Shown here: positions 23,718 to 35,553 of the stretch, piece by piece | Layout of the letters: each line of letters opens with the position of its first letter | How positions within the stretch are numbered: position 1 is the first letter of the stretch | DNA from: Enoplolaimus lenunculus | Taxonomy: Eukaryota > Nematoda > Enoplea > Enoplida > Thoracostomopsidae | Direction of reading: 5' to 3' | DNA: 64,000 nucleotides | Assembly: GCA_030248215.1 (NCBI GenBank) | Contig: JASANG010003729.1 | Coordinates: 124,001 to 188,000, forward strand | Notes under the pieces: generated by a model | The model's database searches: none | What the model was told of the DNA's origin: nothing | What the model saw: the letters and a program-made list of their open reading frames with translations, nothing else | Translations under genes and position numbers: made by a program

Positions 23718-24290
23718 GGGCTGCGTGGCGCAGTGATAGAGTGTTTGCTTCAGGACCGTAGGGTAAGAGTTCAATCCCCGTTCTGGAGCAGAGTGCAACC
23801 GGAATTCGATTCCGATTAGAATTCCGATTCAAAACGAGTTCCAATCTAGATTCCGGTTGCACAATCAATCGGAATCGGAATTTTTAAATTTTAATTGTAT
23901 TTGTTGTGATATGTTGTGTAAGAATTCTGTGTCATTTATCGATTAAATTGCTTTCGATGAGTTAACTTAACAATAATATGTTGCAGTTAAGCTTTACAGA
24001 AACAAAAACCATCGCTAATTTGTTCATGCGACGTTTATGAAAACTGTTGCCAGCCAACAGACACCCTGAATCAATTTTATATTTGTTAATACAAATTATC
24101 CGTACGGTCAGAAAATTTCTAGTTCCGATTCCGATTCCGATTAGAATTCCGGTATAAATTTGCTGTTCCGATTCCGATATAATCTAGTTCCGCTTTACAC
24201 CCTGCTCTGGAGGTTCGCTTTTCCAGCTGCTTGGTTAAAAGATGTGAAGTTCCGGTTTTAACCTAGACTGACCGGTTATCAGTAATAAAA
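23718..24290 (+). mobile_element. tRNA-derived SINE interrupted by a hAT-type MITE
   Basis: The tRNA-like head (23718-23788) has A box TGGCGCAGTGATAGAG and B box GAGTTCAATCCC. The body resumes at 24205 with GGAGGTTCGCTTTTCCAGC and the family tail ending near 24276-24290. Between them sits the MITE 23789-24204. It belongs to the same family as the SINEs near 46.4 and 46.8 kb. Confidence 0.85.
23789..24204. mobile_element. hAT-type MITE inserted in a SINE
   Basis: 416 bp with ends CAGAGTGCAACCGGAATTC and CGCTTTACACCCTG. Interior ends carry GATTCCGATT/GGAATCGG words. Target duplication TTCTGGAG/CTCTGGAG matches 7 of 8, and removing it restores the SINE. Confidence 0.88.
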
Positions 24291-24375
24291 TATGTATGTA
24301 TCTAAACTCATAAATAGACGTCTATGTGAGTATACGCGGTGTGCACATATAGAACCAGAGGACATTATGATATCG

Positions 24376-24563
24376 GCCGCGTGGTGTAATGGATAGCGCG
24401 CGTGACTCGCGAGCGAGAGGTCCGACGTATAGTCAGTTTAGTTAGGAACCGCGACTTCAGACCTTTCTACTAAGCAGCTGGAAAAGCGGGCTACGGGTGA
24501 TTTCGAACTAACGCCCTTCTGCGTGTCAGGCAGACGCTGTTATCACTGCGCCACGCAGCCCGC
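24376..24563. mobile_element. Two head-to-head tRNA-SINE pieces
   Basis: Plus strand 24376-24425: tRNA-like head with A box TGGTGTAATGGATAGCGC. Minus strand 24563-24430: a full SINE with head GGGCTGCGTGGCGCAGTG, B box AGTTCGAAATCAC and the GCTTTTCCAGCTGC body. The minus copy can be drawn as a near-cloverleaf, but the T stem does not pair, so I call it a SINE and not a tRNA gene. Confidence 0.75.
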
Positions 24564-24699
24564 CTTTGCAACTGCATTTTTGGTCGACTATGTGTCGACC
24601 GTATGCTGCCAGCAAGCTTAGCATACAACACAATGTGCATTGCATTTATTGCATATGCTACACACACATATATATACGCTTTGAACTCACCCATAGCCA

Positions 24700-26090
24700 G
24701 CTGGTTTATGTAAATATTGTGTTATGCTAGTTCAGGAAACAGCTCGATATCAATAACACAAGTTTGAAATACGTTTCTAAAAGTATATAAATCGTTCATT
24801 TTCATTTTCAGTCAAAATTTCGCGAAATCATTTGTCATACGTCCATATCGTGCATGGTTTAACGCTTGTTATCAGGTCTCAGTTCTCCATTACCGACTAA
24901 TTTTTATGCGCTCGTAACAATGCGCTCCAGTTTCACAGCTACTTCAACCCCAATTTCTCCAACTGACAGATGAGGCCCCAGTGTGCACACCTTGTCAAAC
25001 TGGTGCCCTCCGTCTGAGTATCGTGATTTATACGTGACCGGTGTCATTTTAACCTTGCCATATCATATGCACATTTGTCATATAGTTGTGCTTTTTTACC
25101 ATTTTCTGCCAAATTCTTTTAAAACTTATTTTATTTTCGGCTAATTTCACTTGTGTTGTTTACGTGCATTACTGCATATATTTAATATTATGTTTTCAGG
25201 TACTAAATCCCTATTCTCCTAGCAAATTTCATGTGTTCACTTGAATGCGCCATCCCATTTCTGCCAATTCATTTTCTTTTGCCCTTTTTGTGCCAATTCC
25301 TTCATCACGTTTTCTATGATTCTGTATGTAACTATAATTTGATGTTTTCAGGCTCCCCATTCCCATTTCCTACTAATTTTAAGGTGCTCAATCCATTTCG
25401 CAACTACGTTTCTGCCAATTCTGCACTCAATTGTGTCTATTTGCCGTATTTCTGTGTTGTCAATATAATTACTCATTTTAAAAGTTTCTATGCAGCCTTC
25501 CGATCACATAACTAGTTGATTCCGCGAATTTCTAGGTCTGGGAAACTGTTATATACCACTTTCGTGTTATATGTTTTTGGCATAATTGTTGCCCCGACGT
25601 ACTTCGATTTAGCTGTCCCATAGGCTGTATCTGACAGACTGTGCTCAGATTTTACATATTCGTTGCAATCTCCCAGAGCTTTTCACAGTAATATAACTTT
25701 TCGGCCGTTCAGCCCTCGTTTAAAAGTTATTATCATCGAAATTTGGGGGAAAACTATAATTGGCATGAACGGGACTAACGGGAATGTTTATCAATTCGCG
25801 TTGCAAACTTGGTAATTACTAGTAAAACAGATAAACGGTGTCCTATAAACGGATACGAGCTGTAGGAGTAAACTGTTCCAGGATCGACTGGAAACTAGAC
25901 CATACCCGCCTTCACATCGGCCGAAAATCCACGTTTAAGACCAGTCCTGACCTTACACCAATTTTCCCAGTTTCAGGTTCGCCGGAACCGGCGGTGTCGT
26001 ATAAACAGTCCAATCGGCCAACATCCTGTTATTCACACGAAAACTGTAATATACCAGGACAACGAGAAACAAAATTATTTCCACTGAGCA
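24700..26090. other. Stretch without recognised gene
   Basis: Contains repeated C/T-rich phrases (CCAATTCCTTC, CATTTCTGCCAATTC) between 24900 and 25460, perhaps an old degenerate repeat. No convincing exon or RNA gene was seen. Confidence 0.35.
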
Positions 26091-26094
26091 GGGA

Positions 26095-26200
26095 TGAGTC
26101 TCGGTCTCGGTCTCGGCAAGTCTCGGGATTTGGCAGGTCTCGGTCTAGGTCTCGGTTTTTTGAGTCTCGGTGGTTTGGAACCGAGACCGGAAGTCGAGAA
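26095..26200. repeat. CTCGGT-array MITE remnant
   Basis: CAGGGATGAGTCTCGGTC at the start, then repeated GTCTCGG words and an inverted GGAACCGAGACCGG. It matches the ends of the element at 44860-45209. A 126-codon plus-strand frame over this stretch is a by-product of the repeat. Confidence 0.6.
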
Positions 26201-26610
26201 TTCAGCAAATGCTGGTGAACCTATCTTAGAAACACGGTAGTGTTTCTAAATATGATTCTCGCACCTTTAGTGAGGATTTTGTAAAAGTTATTAAATGATT
26301 CACCCCTGTACGAAATCTTAAAATTGAACTAAAACACGATAACCAACTCGTACGCCCGTTGTATGCGTATAATAATTTTAGTAATCCAGCTGCTAAAGAC
26401 TGGAATTTGATTGCTAGCATGCAAAAACATACGCCGATTTTGTGCAAAAAATCTACAATTTCGTCCACCACTTTTGCACCGTTAGCTATGCAATATCCGC
26501 TATTGTTTTCGTTAAATATAAAGAAAATTGTAAAAACGTCTAGATTTTGAGTAGTACGCTTGCTTGATGCATACGGTTGACACATATAGTCGACAAAAAT
26601 GCAGATGGAG

Positions 26611-26704
26611 AGAGAGACCACGTGGCGCAATGGTAACAGCGTCTGCCTGAAACGCAGTAAATCGCTAGTTCGAAATCATCCCTTAAGCCGCTTTTCCAGC
26701 TGCG
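26611..26704 (+). mobile_element. tRNA-derived SINE
   Basis: A box TGGCGCAATGGTAACAGC and B box TAGTTCGAAATCAT, followed by GCCGCTTTTCCAGCTGC as in the other family members. Confidence 0.75.
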
Positions 26705-26869
26705 GGCTATAATTTCTGCTGCAATTTTGAGGAAAAATTGCCGAAATTTTGTAAAAACAAGCATAAAACCGAAGATTTAACAACGCTTTTTAGGTATTTG
26801 AACATCATTTTAACCACTTAATAATTTCGACTAACCACCGTTGCACCTTGGTAGTCAACTGGTGTATTT

Positions 26870-27247
26870 ATATGGGTCCCGCTAAGGGTCCGTAAGCGGA
26901 TAGTGTCCCTAAACGCTTGTTAGAGTCCATAAATGTTTATTATCCTTAATTGTAGCGCATGAATGACTCCAGGTCCAAATAAAGGTGAGTTCGAAACCTT
27001 AAAGCGTGCTCAAGTTTTGAAAGTACATTCCTAAGTATAACCTTGCATTATCGCTCAAGTTTTTGATAGAAGACAAAAAACATTTAATTCAACGGAGAGT
27101 TGCAATACCCAATATATAACAGTAAGGAAGCGTGACGGAGGACTGGTTGAAAATAAGTAACAGTCCGTAACCGAATAACAAGGGAGGGTACCCTCTGGAG
27201 AGGTCAAATAAATATCAGTCCCCCCTCTTATTCGGGTCACTACAGTA
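26870..27247. mobile_element. MITE with TIR GGGTCACTACAGT (degraded left end)
   Basis: The right end CTTATTCGGGTCACTACAGT is intact. The interior phrases GTCCGTAAGCGGATAG and CCTCTGGAGAGGTCAAAT match the copies at 32827, 33842 and 62897. Confidence 0.7.
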
Positions 27248-27264
27248 TACAAACCACGAACTAT

Positions 27265-27355
27265 ACAGCGTAGAACAACAACTGACACTCTATATAATTT
27301 TTGTCGAAATGCTGTTGGGGGCCGCGGCCGGGGTGCCCCCCACGGATCCGCCATT
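27265..27355. repeat. GC-rich repeat, also at 48182-48268 and mirrored at 50390-50476
   Basis: Shares TTTTTGTCG, GATGCTGTTGGGGGC or AATGCTGTTGGGGGC, and GGCCGGGGTG with the other two. It is much more GC-rich than its surroundings. Nature unknown. Confidence 0.65.
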
Positions 27356-27607
27356 TCGAATTACTGTTGGACTGCTTAGAACACATGCCATTAAAAGAAT
27401 TTTCTTGCTATTAATTTTTTAACGATAAAGGTTACCATAATTGTTGTTCTTTGTTTATTCTTCGCATAATTTGTTCTGTTTCAATTTTTCATTATGTGCA
27501 CCTATATGTTTTGAACTTTACGGCACGTTTTATACTTTTGTTTTACAATTTCGCGGAGTGAAATGAACCATTGTTTAAAGATAGTAAACTGAAAATTTTT
27601 CGCTCAA

Positions 27608-27861
27608 CCCTTTCTCACATGAATATTTTCTATTTCCCGAGACCTACTTTTATGCTAGGATTCGAACTTCAGTGACTGGAGTGGGAGGCGTATACCATCA
27701 CCGCTCAGCTATAGGAGCTTGACGCTCGTGCCCGAGGGGGCTCTCACGTCTTGTGGTGATTTTGTATACGTGTTGCAATTGTTAAACACGGTGCGATATA
27801 TGTTATTTAACGTATATACGCTGCGCGGAGTTGCCTATAGTCAACTCAATGTGAGAAGGTG
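27608..27861 (-). mobile_element. TTAA-target (piggyBac-like) MITE carrying a tRNA-like sequence
   Basis: Terminal inverted repeats CCCTTTCTCACAT and CACCTTCTCACATTGA are flanked by TCAA (left) and TTAA (right). On the minus strand the interior has A box TATAGCTGAGCGGTGATGG and B box GTTCGAATCCTA. A sister copy is at 62009-62271. Confidence 0.75.
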
Positions 27862-29487
27862 TTAATGTTTCCGGTCTGGGTATTTCTGAACATCAGCCTA
27901 CGCTTCCGGTAAATTTTCTAAGGCGGTTTCTGAACAATTTCCGAAATAATATTAATATAATACAGCTTTAGAGTTCTATCATTCGGTATCTTTGCTTTTA
28001 ACTTTTGGTACAATTTTCTATAGTTAATTTCCAGAATTTAGCAAAAGAGCTTAAAACTGAAATTTTAACATTTTATAAAAATTTGTTTACAGTTATATAG
28101 CAAATAGATATTATTTTACCTACCTGATTTTAATTCACGGCGACATGCGCCCGCAACAGTTTTCACCTCATGTTGTATCTTGACATGAATAATTGAGGGA
28201 CAGACAATATGTCGGTCCATGTAAAGATTAGGGGCGTAAAATTTTTTGTGGGACTAGAATAGAGTAAACTTAGAAAAGCTTTAAACTATTTTTTCTGGGC
28301 TAACCTTAGTCTTAAGCTTAGAATTAGGAATATACTCATTCTTACGCTTGGTTTAGGCTCAGGCTTAGGCTTGGGAATATGCTTATAACACTGTTTCACC
28401 CCTGTTCTTTACATTGGCCGTGTCTTTTGCTGACATTTTGGTATAGAAATTATATGGTCGAAAGTTTTAAAAATGTTTTATTTTTCTGCCAAACCAATTG
28501 AGTCATGCTTGCATTCACCAATATAGTGGATGCGACGAAACTTTTCAAATCTAGGATGAGTTTCGTAATTTTTATTTTGTATCGACCATTTGCAGCATAT
28601 GAGTCATGAAAAATTGCAAGATATTTTAATATCGCTTCCATTTTAATCGCAATTTTCCATTATTTTTACAATGCGTTTACACCCTGGTTAGCATAAAAAT
28701 GAAAAATTTCAAGTTCCATATATAATTCAGTCGGACGACAAGTTAGCCGGTAACCGATTTTTGGTCACAGCCATTGTTAATAGCCTTAAATATGGAATTT
28801 CGAGTTTTCTCACTTATAAATTGAATCGCATCGTACAATTTTAGCCAGAAACCGATCTTTCGTTTCAGCCCCATAAACAAGTAAAAGTAACAAAACTAGA
28901 AAAAATGCCCAACTTGGGCAAAAGTCATACGATTCGCAAGATTTATGTCGCAGGTAAAATTTTGAAACTAGAATTTCGTCGTTTACATGTTGGTCAGACG
29001 TGCGCATTTTGTTCAGGTAGCCGAATTAGTTTACACTGAAGCATATTGCGGCTTTCGCTAAAACAACTAAAAGCTTGGCAATTTAAAACTTACGAAGTTG
29101 CCCCCAAAGTTATATATACAAGTACTTGATAAACAGGAAATATAAAACCGGAATATTTGTAAGTTCATTTCCAGTTCCAGCAGAAAATCTGCCTGTTGCT
29201 TAGATACGATTTTTGTCGGAGTCTCTCGCTTTTTCGCTAACGAAATTTGTGTTTTATCAGGGTGATTTAAACGAATAGTAAGAATATTGCCGTAAACGAT
29301 GTTCTATGGTTAAGAAAACACAGCTGGTGATCTAAAATTTTTATAATTTTAAAACAATTCTGCCCTTTTTATCAAATCGAAAAAATTGCAGCTATCTGTA
29401 TTGCAAACCTGAATAAAGTACGGCGTGTAGTAAATCGGATATTCATTGCAGTTTCTAGTAGAAATCGACTTCCGTTTTCATGGCTCA

Positions 29488-29670
29488 TGTTACATTTACG
29501 GCCATCCGGGTTTGTGGTGGGTCTGTAAAAGAGATGGCATACATTCGAGACTACATTATTTGCTTACGCTAGGCTTAGGCTTAGGTTTAGGAATACGTTT
29601 TAGCAAGGCTTAGGCTTAGGAATACGGTTAATCTACTATTATGGCCCTAAAAGTAACATTGGATGTTTTC
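29488..29670. mobile_element. MITE with GCTTAGG words
   Basis: Ends CATGTTACATTTACGGCC and CCCTAAAAGTAACATTGG are partly inverted copies. The interior has repeated GGCTTAGGCTTAGG. Related pieces are at 61430-61562 and 63893-63985. Confidence 0.6.
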
Positions 29671-30042
29671 GTTATGGAAATTGCTAAAAGTCTGTTAGTT
29701 TTCAGTATATAATATATGATGGGTTAAAACCCCGTTAATTTTCAATATAGAGATAGTCTCAAATTATAATTTTTAACTAAAACAACAAATTCATTGAAAA
29801 TCGAACAAATTTGAATGTATGCTTTGTTTTGATCAGCAATACATCACAAAACCGTGCAATTATTTGCATATTTTACTTTTGCAAAAAATATATTATTTTT
29901 CAAACTTTTATACTTACAATATTAGTTTTTAGTTTCCTTTTTTTTGATTTTACCAACCATTTCTAATATTTTATACTATACGTTTACTCCTCGATTAATT
30001 CACAGCTATAAGCATAAAAATAACTGAATTTCCGATATTTCT

Positions 30043-30423
30043 CAGGGTGAAACCTGAGATGGAAAATTTCGGAACGGGCGGTCAACAGAATTTGCCGGAG
30101 CCGGATATGAAGCCGAAAATGGGGCGAAATTAGGTAAAGTTGAAGCAGTGTTTAAATCCTAATTTTTTACGAATATTAGTGATAAAGTGTCGAAATTTTT
30201 TCGGAAATTCTGACAATGTTGAAGTCAAACACATCGAACGACACAATATTCGTTAAAACGATGGGAAATTGTATTACTGAAATTGCTCAGACATCCGGTA
30301 GGAGCCTTACAGAAGTCAGAGCTGGATTTTCTAACGGAGTTGGACGTCCGTTTAGTACCGTATAATTTCGTTAACGGAACGCATATCGATGTTTACAGGA
30401 AAGAAATATCCGGTTACAGCCTG
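30043..30423. mobile_element. hAT-type MITE
   Basis: CAGGGTGAAACCTGAGATGG at the left and ATATCCGGTTACAGCCTG at the right. Flanking 8-mers ATATTTCT and ATCTTTAT match at 6 of 8. Confidence 0.65.
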
Positions 30424-30825
30424 ATCTTTATAAGAGTTTTGCCCCTATTGCGGAGATTTTAGTCGTGTTAACGAAAGCCGCAATATGCTTCAGTGAAAAA
30501 CTAATTCTGCTACCTGAGCAAATTGCGCACGTCTGACCAACATGTAAACGACGAAATTCTAGTTACAAAATTTTACCTACGACATAAAGCTTGCGAATCG
30601 TATGACTTTTGCCCAAGTTTGGCATCTTTTCTAGTACAAAATCGAAGTTAATCACAGCTAACCGTTAGCTATGTCAATTGCAAATAGTCAACACTAGTTT
30701 AAAAGTTTGTAGCCGTCATAGTGACGAATAATATAATTTAGTGTTGTTTTCACAAGACCCACTGATGTAATGATGTTTGGGCTCTCGAATTGTGAGCAAA
30801 TTATATTATAATAGTATTATACCAA

Positions 30826-31380
30826 TTTAGGTCTAGCTCAGCGGCAGCGCAGCGGTATGCCAAAGACGCAAACTAAATGTGCACCTTTACGAGATGCATA
30901 TTCCATGTTGCGAGATGAAAACACTTCGCAAGTTAAAATTTAATCTTAGGATTTAAAAGCCTACGAAAAATCTACTCGAGGTAATCGTGGTTCAGAGTTG
31001 AGCGCATTAGCTTGGTGGCAAACAAATCACACATGTTGTCCGTAGATCGCAGCTTTAGCGCACAAGTACTTATGCATTTCGCCAAGTAGCAGTGATAGTG
31101 AGCGTCTATGGAGTACGACGACTTGGTTATACAGCGACTTGAGAAACAGAATGACTCCGCAACGACTGTCAAAAATCCTTTTTTGAATGGAAATCCAAAA
31201 CAGTTTGACTTAGGCTGTTTCTCTGTACGTCTCTAGGAACTCGAAATCGGATTCCTGCCTCAGAGCATCCGAAGTAGCCAGTTCCCTATAAACGTGTTCT
31301 CAGTTATGGTGCTGAGCGGGGATCATAGGATATCTAAATATTGAATCGTTCTCAAAAGTTCGAATCTGGCTGTAAAATGA
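30826..31380. other. Stretch with a weak tRNA-like box and no gene
   Basis: 30832-30865 reads TCTAGCTCAGCGGCAGCG, an A-box-like word with no convincing B box. A 66-codon minus-strand frame at 31172-30972 has mixed composition but no recognisable motif or splice context. Confidence 0.3.
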
Positions 31381-31734
31381 ATATATACGGTAGCGAATCT
31401 AAAATTTTCTGCTAAGAGGCTAGCATTATATAGTAAAATACTTGCGAGCACGGGCCCGTAGCCAATGGGGCCAGGGGAGGGGGGCTTAGGCCCCCTGGAA
31501 AAATTTTGGTCCAGTAAAGAATTTTCAACCTTGCCTGTAATTCATTCAAACCCCTTCAATGCCTCTCCTGGATAATTTTCAGATCCCCCTAGAAAGGTGA
31601 GCTTGCGGGCAAGAAGCTAGAAGTGCACAAACATCGACACTACATGAGCAGATCAGCACAAATGTTAAAATTTATTAGGAACGAAGAAATCTTTTATTAT
31701 TTTTTTTGCACAGCCTACCTATACAGCACTATAT

Positions 31735-31995
31735 ATAAATTCCAATGAATTGATTAATCAATTCAGCTAGCAAGGTAGTTATTTCTGAATTAAAATCACT
31801 ATAAATTAACTCATTAACTCACTCGGAGCAGAGTTGATTGTCACTCTGAGTTGAGTTGACTCTGGGTGAGTTGATTAAGTATCTCAGAATGAGTTGAATC
31901 AACTCAAATATCTGAGTTCTTATAGTCCTAAAACTCAGACTGAGGGATTCAAATCATTCTGAGTTAAAATGAACTCATTCAGATTTTTACAGTGA
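31735..31995. mobile_element. GAGTTGA-array element
   Basis: About 250 bp dense in GAGTTGA/TCAACTC and CTGAGTT words on both strands, arranged partly as inverted repeats. It resembles the other motif-array MITEs. Ends not defined. Confidence 0.5.
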
Positions 31996-32377
31996 GAGGA
32001 TGCTACCTGAGGTGAAAAACCCTCAGCCGGATGTTGACAAATTTTGTTGGAGCGGAAGTCTAGGCGGACACCAAAATCAGGTGGGTAATACACAAAATTT
32101 TGAAACTTTACAACAACATATAAAAGCGCTATCCAAAAACTGTTTCAATCGTCGTATTGGTTATGTCAATACTTTAAGGCCAGTACCCTAGATTAAACAT
32201 ATTCCTATATCAAAACCTGAGCATATAGTGTTAATGCTAGTCTAAGCAAACGGCCGGAACAAACGGTTTTATCCGGAGAAAAAGGAAAAATAATGTTTCC
32301 ATAAGTGTAAGAACGTTAATGGATGATTTGTATATTGAAAATTTTTGATATCACATGTTGATAAGCATACTGTACAC

Positions 32378-32632
32378 ACACGCAAAAAAGTATTTCTGAA
32401 TTTATTCAGATGAGTATTTTCTGTGGCAAATCTGAAAAGTTTTTCTGATATTTAAGACAATTTTTCTAAAAATAACTGGAAAACGTTTATTTTCAGACAT
32501 TATTTTAACTTTTCTGCAATCTTTTCTGTTATAACAGAAATACTTTTCAAGTGCACCTTGCTAATTATATTTCTTAAATGTGAGAAATTTTTCTTAAATA
32601 TCAGAAATATTATTTCGAGTGCACTACAGAGC
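32378..32632. mobile_element. 250-bp MITE (AGTATTTCTGAATTTATTCA family), copy 1
   Basis: Left AAAAAAGTATTTCTGAATTT, right inverted TCAGAAATATTATTTCGAGT. Copies 2 and 3 are at 33590-33838 and 62655-62894. Confidence 0.75.
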
Positions 32633-32826
32633 TGTAATATGCCTAAAAGGCGTATATGCCCAGGGTGCAACCGGAATTATAAAATACTAGAACCGGAAAG
32701 TTAAAAATATACCGGAATCGGAAAATGAAAATACTTATCGAAAAATTTATTTTTAACGCTATTTTATCGCTTTAATGCTGTAAACACGCCAGTATAATGT
32801 AAAAATTCTAAAACAAATTTAGTACT

Positions 32827-33266
32827 ACTGCAGTGACCCGAATAAGAGGGAGGGGTCTCCATTTTAAGTCATATTCAATAGGAGTCCGTATTCCTAATAC
32901 CTAAGAGTCCGTAAGCGGATAGAGTCCCTAAACCATATTTAGATTCCATAAATGTCAATTATCGCTAATTGAACCGCATTACTGACTAGTGGACCAAGTA
33001 ATCTTGAGTTCGAAATTTTAAAGTGCACTTAAAAGTTTTGAAAGGAACATTTCAAAGTATAACCTTGCATTATCGCTCAAGCTTTTGATGCAAGGCAAAC
33101 AACGTTCAATTCAACGGATAATTGCAATGCGGGATATATCAGTAAGGACAGGGGGCGGAAGGCAGGTTGAAAATAAATAGCAGTCCGAAACCGAATAACA
33201 AGAGCAGTACCCTATGGAGAGGCCAAATATATATCAATCCCCCCTCTTATTCGAGTCACTACAGTA
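32827..33266. mobile_element. GTGACCCGAATAAGAGG MITE, copy 1
   Basis: Terminal inverted repeats ACTGCAGTGACCCGAATAAG and, inverted, ACTGTAGTGACTCGAATAAG. About 440 bp with interior GGAGTCCGTA words. Confidence 0.8.
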
Positions 33267-33339
33267 TAACCACGGAACACTTATATACACGTTTTAAATT
33301 TTCCACTTCCTGTTTTACAAACAAAACCGATGTTTCAGA

Positions 33340-34270
33340 TTGATGGGCATCGGATATTTTTTCTTATCCGGATATCCGCAATTCTTACCGGATATCTGGA
33401 TATCCGAAATGAAATTTTCTATTTCGGATATCCGAAACTCGATTTTGTGTTTTTTGAGTTTCAGATCCTCAATTTTAGTTTCTTAAGCACTTGTTTTAAC
33501 TTGTTGCTAAAGGAAGTACCCTGAGCCTCGAGCAAAATTGATAGGAGCATAAAAGATACAATTCTAAAAATCGGTATTTATTATGCCACTCACAAAAAAG
33601 TATTTCTGAATTTATTCAGAAAAGTGTTTTCTTCTGTGGAAAATCTGAAAAGTTTTGCTGATATTTAAGACAATTTTTCTAAAAATAACTGGAAAACGTT
33701 TATTTTCAGATTTTGTTTCAAAACGTTTTTTGAAAACATTTCTGTTATAACAGAAATACTTTTCAAGTGCACCTGCTAATCATATTTCTCAAATGTAAGA
33801 AATTTTTTCTTAAATATCAGAAATATTATTTTGAGTGCAGTACTGTAGTGACCCAAATAAGAGGGGGTACCCATTTTGAGTCCCAATGAATAGGAGTCCG
33901 TATCCCTAATAAGAGTCCGTAAGCTGATAGAGTCCATAGATCCTAATTAGAGTCCATGAAGGTCAGTTATTCCTAACTGTAGTGCATAAACGACTACAAG
34001 ACCAAATAAAATTGAGTTCGAATCTTTAAGGCGTACTTAGATTTTGAAAGTACATTCCTAAGTATAACCTTGCATGATTGCTCAAGCTATTGACGCAAGA
34101 CAAATAAACGTTTAACGGAGTTGCAGTACCAAATATATATCAGTAACGAAGGGTGGAGGAGCGTGGGTTAAAAATAAATAACAGTCCGTACCCGAAAACA
34201 AGGGAGGTACCCTCTGGAGAGGTCAAATAAATATCAGTCCCCCTCCCCCTCTTATTCGGCTCACTACAGT
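33340..34270. mobile_element. Composite: GGATATCCGGATA array, 250-bp MITE (33590-33838), GTGACCC MITE (33842-34270)
   Basis: Three modules in fixed order, joined by the same linker (GGAAGTACCCTGA, then AAAATCGGTAT). The same series recurs at 62408-63170. The third module has inverted ends ACTGTAGTGACCC. Confidence 0.8.
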
Positions 34271-35553
34271 AGTCGAATTCGGAATTGGGCTAAATTGTAC
34301 ACGGCCTAGGCTACGCATATATTATATTCTATCGCTGAATTAAGTATAATGGCAATTTTTTATTCAAAACGTTGTAAACCAAGCAGTTACATTGAAAACA
34401 AATATCCACCAGTTTTAAATATCTTAGCCTGTAGCTGAGAAATAACACACGGATATATGGTGATCGAAATATTGAAAACGGGTGACAATGGGATATCACA
34501 TTCATACAGAACATAAAAATTAAATTATACATTTTTGACCTGATTCAATCAAGCATATATTATATATATTTTAAACCTAGATTGACAGGTATGAAGGTTT
34601 CTACAACTTTTCCTGCCTTTCATAGTAATGAAATAATTCCCAACTCTCTGAGTTTTATAGCTACGTTTCTGGAAACAAATTGCATAAGGAATTGTGCCGA
34701 AAATAAAACGCTATTCTGAACGCTTTTATCGTTTTAAACAGTGTCTTTGAAAATGTTTTACATGCCGATAAAAGGTATAGAAGCGCTTTGTGAAAAAATG
34801 GAGTAAAAAGCGCTTGATGTAAATGTTTTTCGCGTTTGTAAATTCCTTTTTCAATAGAACATTGGCAAAGTTTCGATGTTTACATTTTATTTCTGTTTGG
34901 ACGCTAAGCCACAGTTTATATGTTCAGCCCATTCGAAATTTGCCTTCGTGGATTTTCCCTTTAATATGTTTGGCTTTCTACTTAATAATTCAAGCCCAAT
35001 TAAATGAGCAAAATATACTGAAAAGAAATCATAACGCTTAAATATGGTGCGTTTTCGTTTAAAACAAGTCTATAGCGTGTAATACGCAGTGTACTCAGCC
35101 CTCTATTAAGGCAATAACGCGCAGTTAATTACAATACAGAGTTGTTCTAAATCCCGCGGAGTTTGCTCGAGGTTCTTAAAAATACATTTTGAAATAATAA
35201 TAATAATAAATAATAATAATAATAATAATAAAAATTTTGAAACGTTTAATCCGTTCACTGTAATAATGAAGTCAAATTCCATTTCCATGGGGTCTTTTGA
35301 CTCAACAGCTGAGTCGGCAGAAGCCTGTCTCCAATAGAATCAAAAAGACTTAGGCAAGAGCCAAATTTCTGAGTCAAAATGGCATCGAAACTCAAGGTCC
35401 ACTACGCCACGTCCCACTAGGAATCTTCCGTTGTACCACTTGGAAATTTAGTTTGTTCTCCAGTTCCTAACCTTACGGTTAATCCTACACCAAAGTCAAT
35501 ACCTAATTCTATTTGTCGCACAACTGACAGAAAAGTTCCAGCATACTCAAAAT
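34271..35553. other. Stretch without recognised gene
   Basis: AT-rich with no supported exon. It contains an (AAT)n microsatellite at about 35190-35235. Confidence 0.5.

Larger units (their letters stand above)
28892..30642. repeat. Pair of 175-bp inverted repeats, 1.4 kb apart
   Basis: 28892-29066 is roughly 90% identical to the reverse complement of 30466-30642 (shared words GGGCAAAAGTCATACGATTC and TTACATGTTGGTCAGACG). The loop contains two other MITEs. Possibly the two ends of one larger DNA transposon; no transposase frame was seen. Confidence 0.75.

Noticed and set aside
24486-24563. tRNA gene on the minus strand
   Set aside because: A and B boxes and an acceptor-like stem are present, but the T stem does not pair and a SINE body and tail follow, as in other family copies.
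25838-26218. 126-codon frame with Ser/Arg-rich end, looking like an SR protein
   Set aside because: The SR part is the translation of the CTCGGT array of a MITE.
29570-29640. GGCTTAGGCTTAGG words resembling the nematode telomere repeat TTAGGC
   Set aside because: Only a few imperfect units, inside a MITE-like block with its own inverted ends and repeated at 28.3, 61.5 and 63.9 kb. Not a telomere, and VIRMA/MFSD10 alone do not indicate a nematode.
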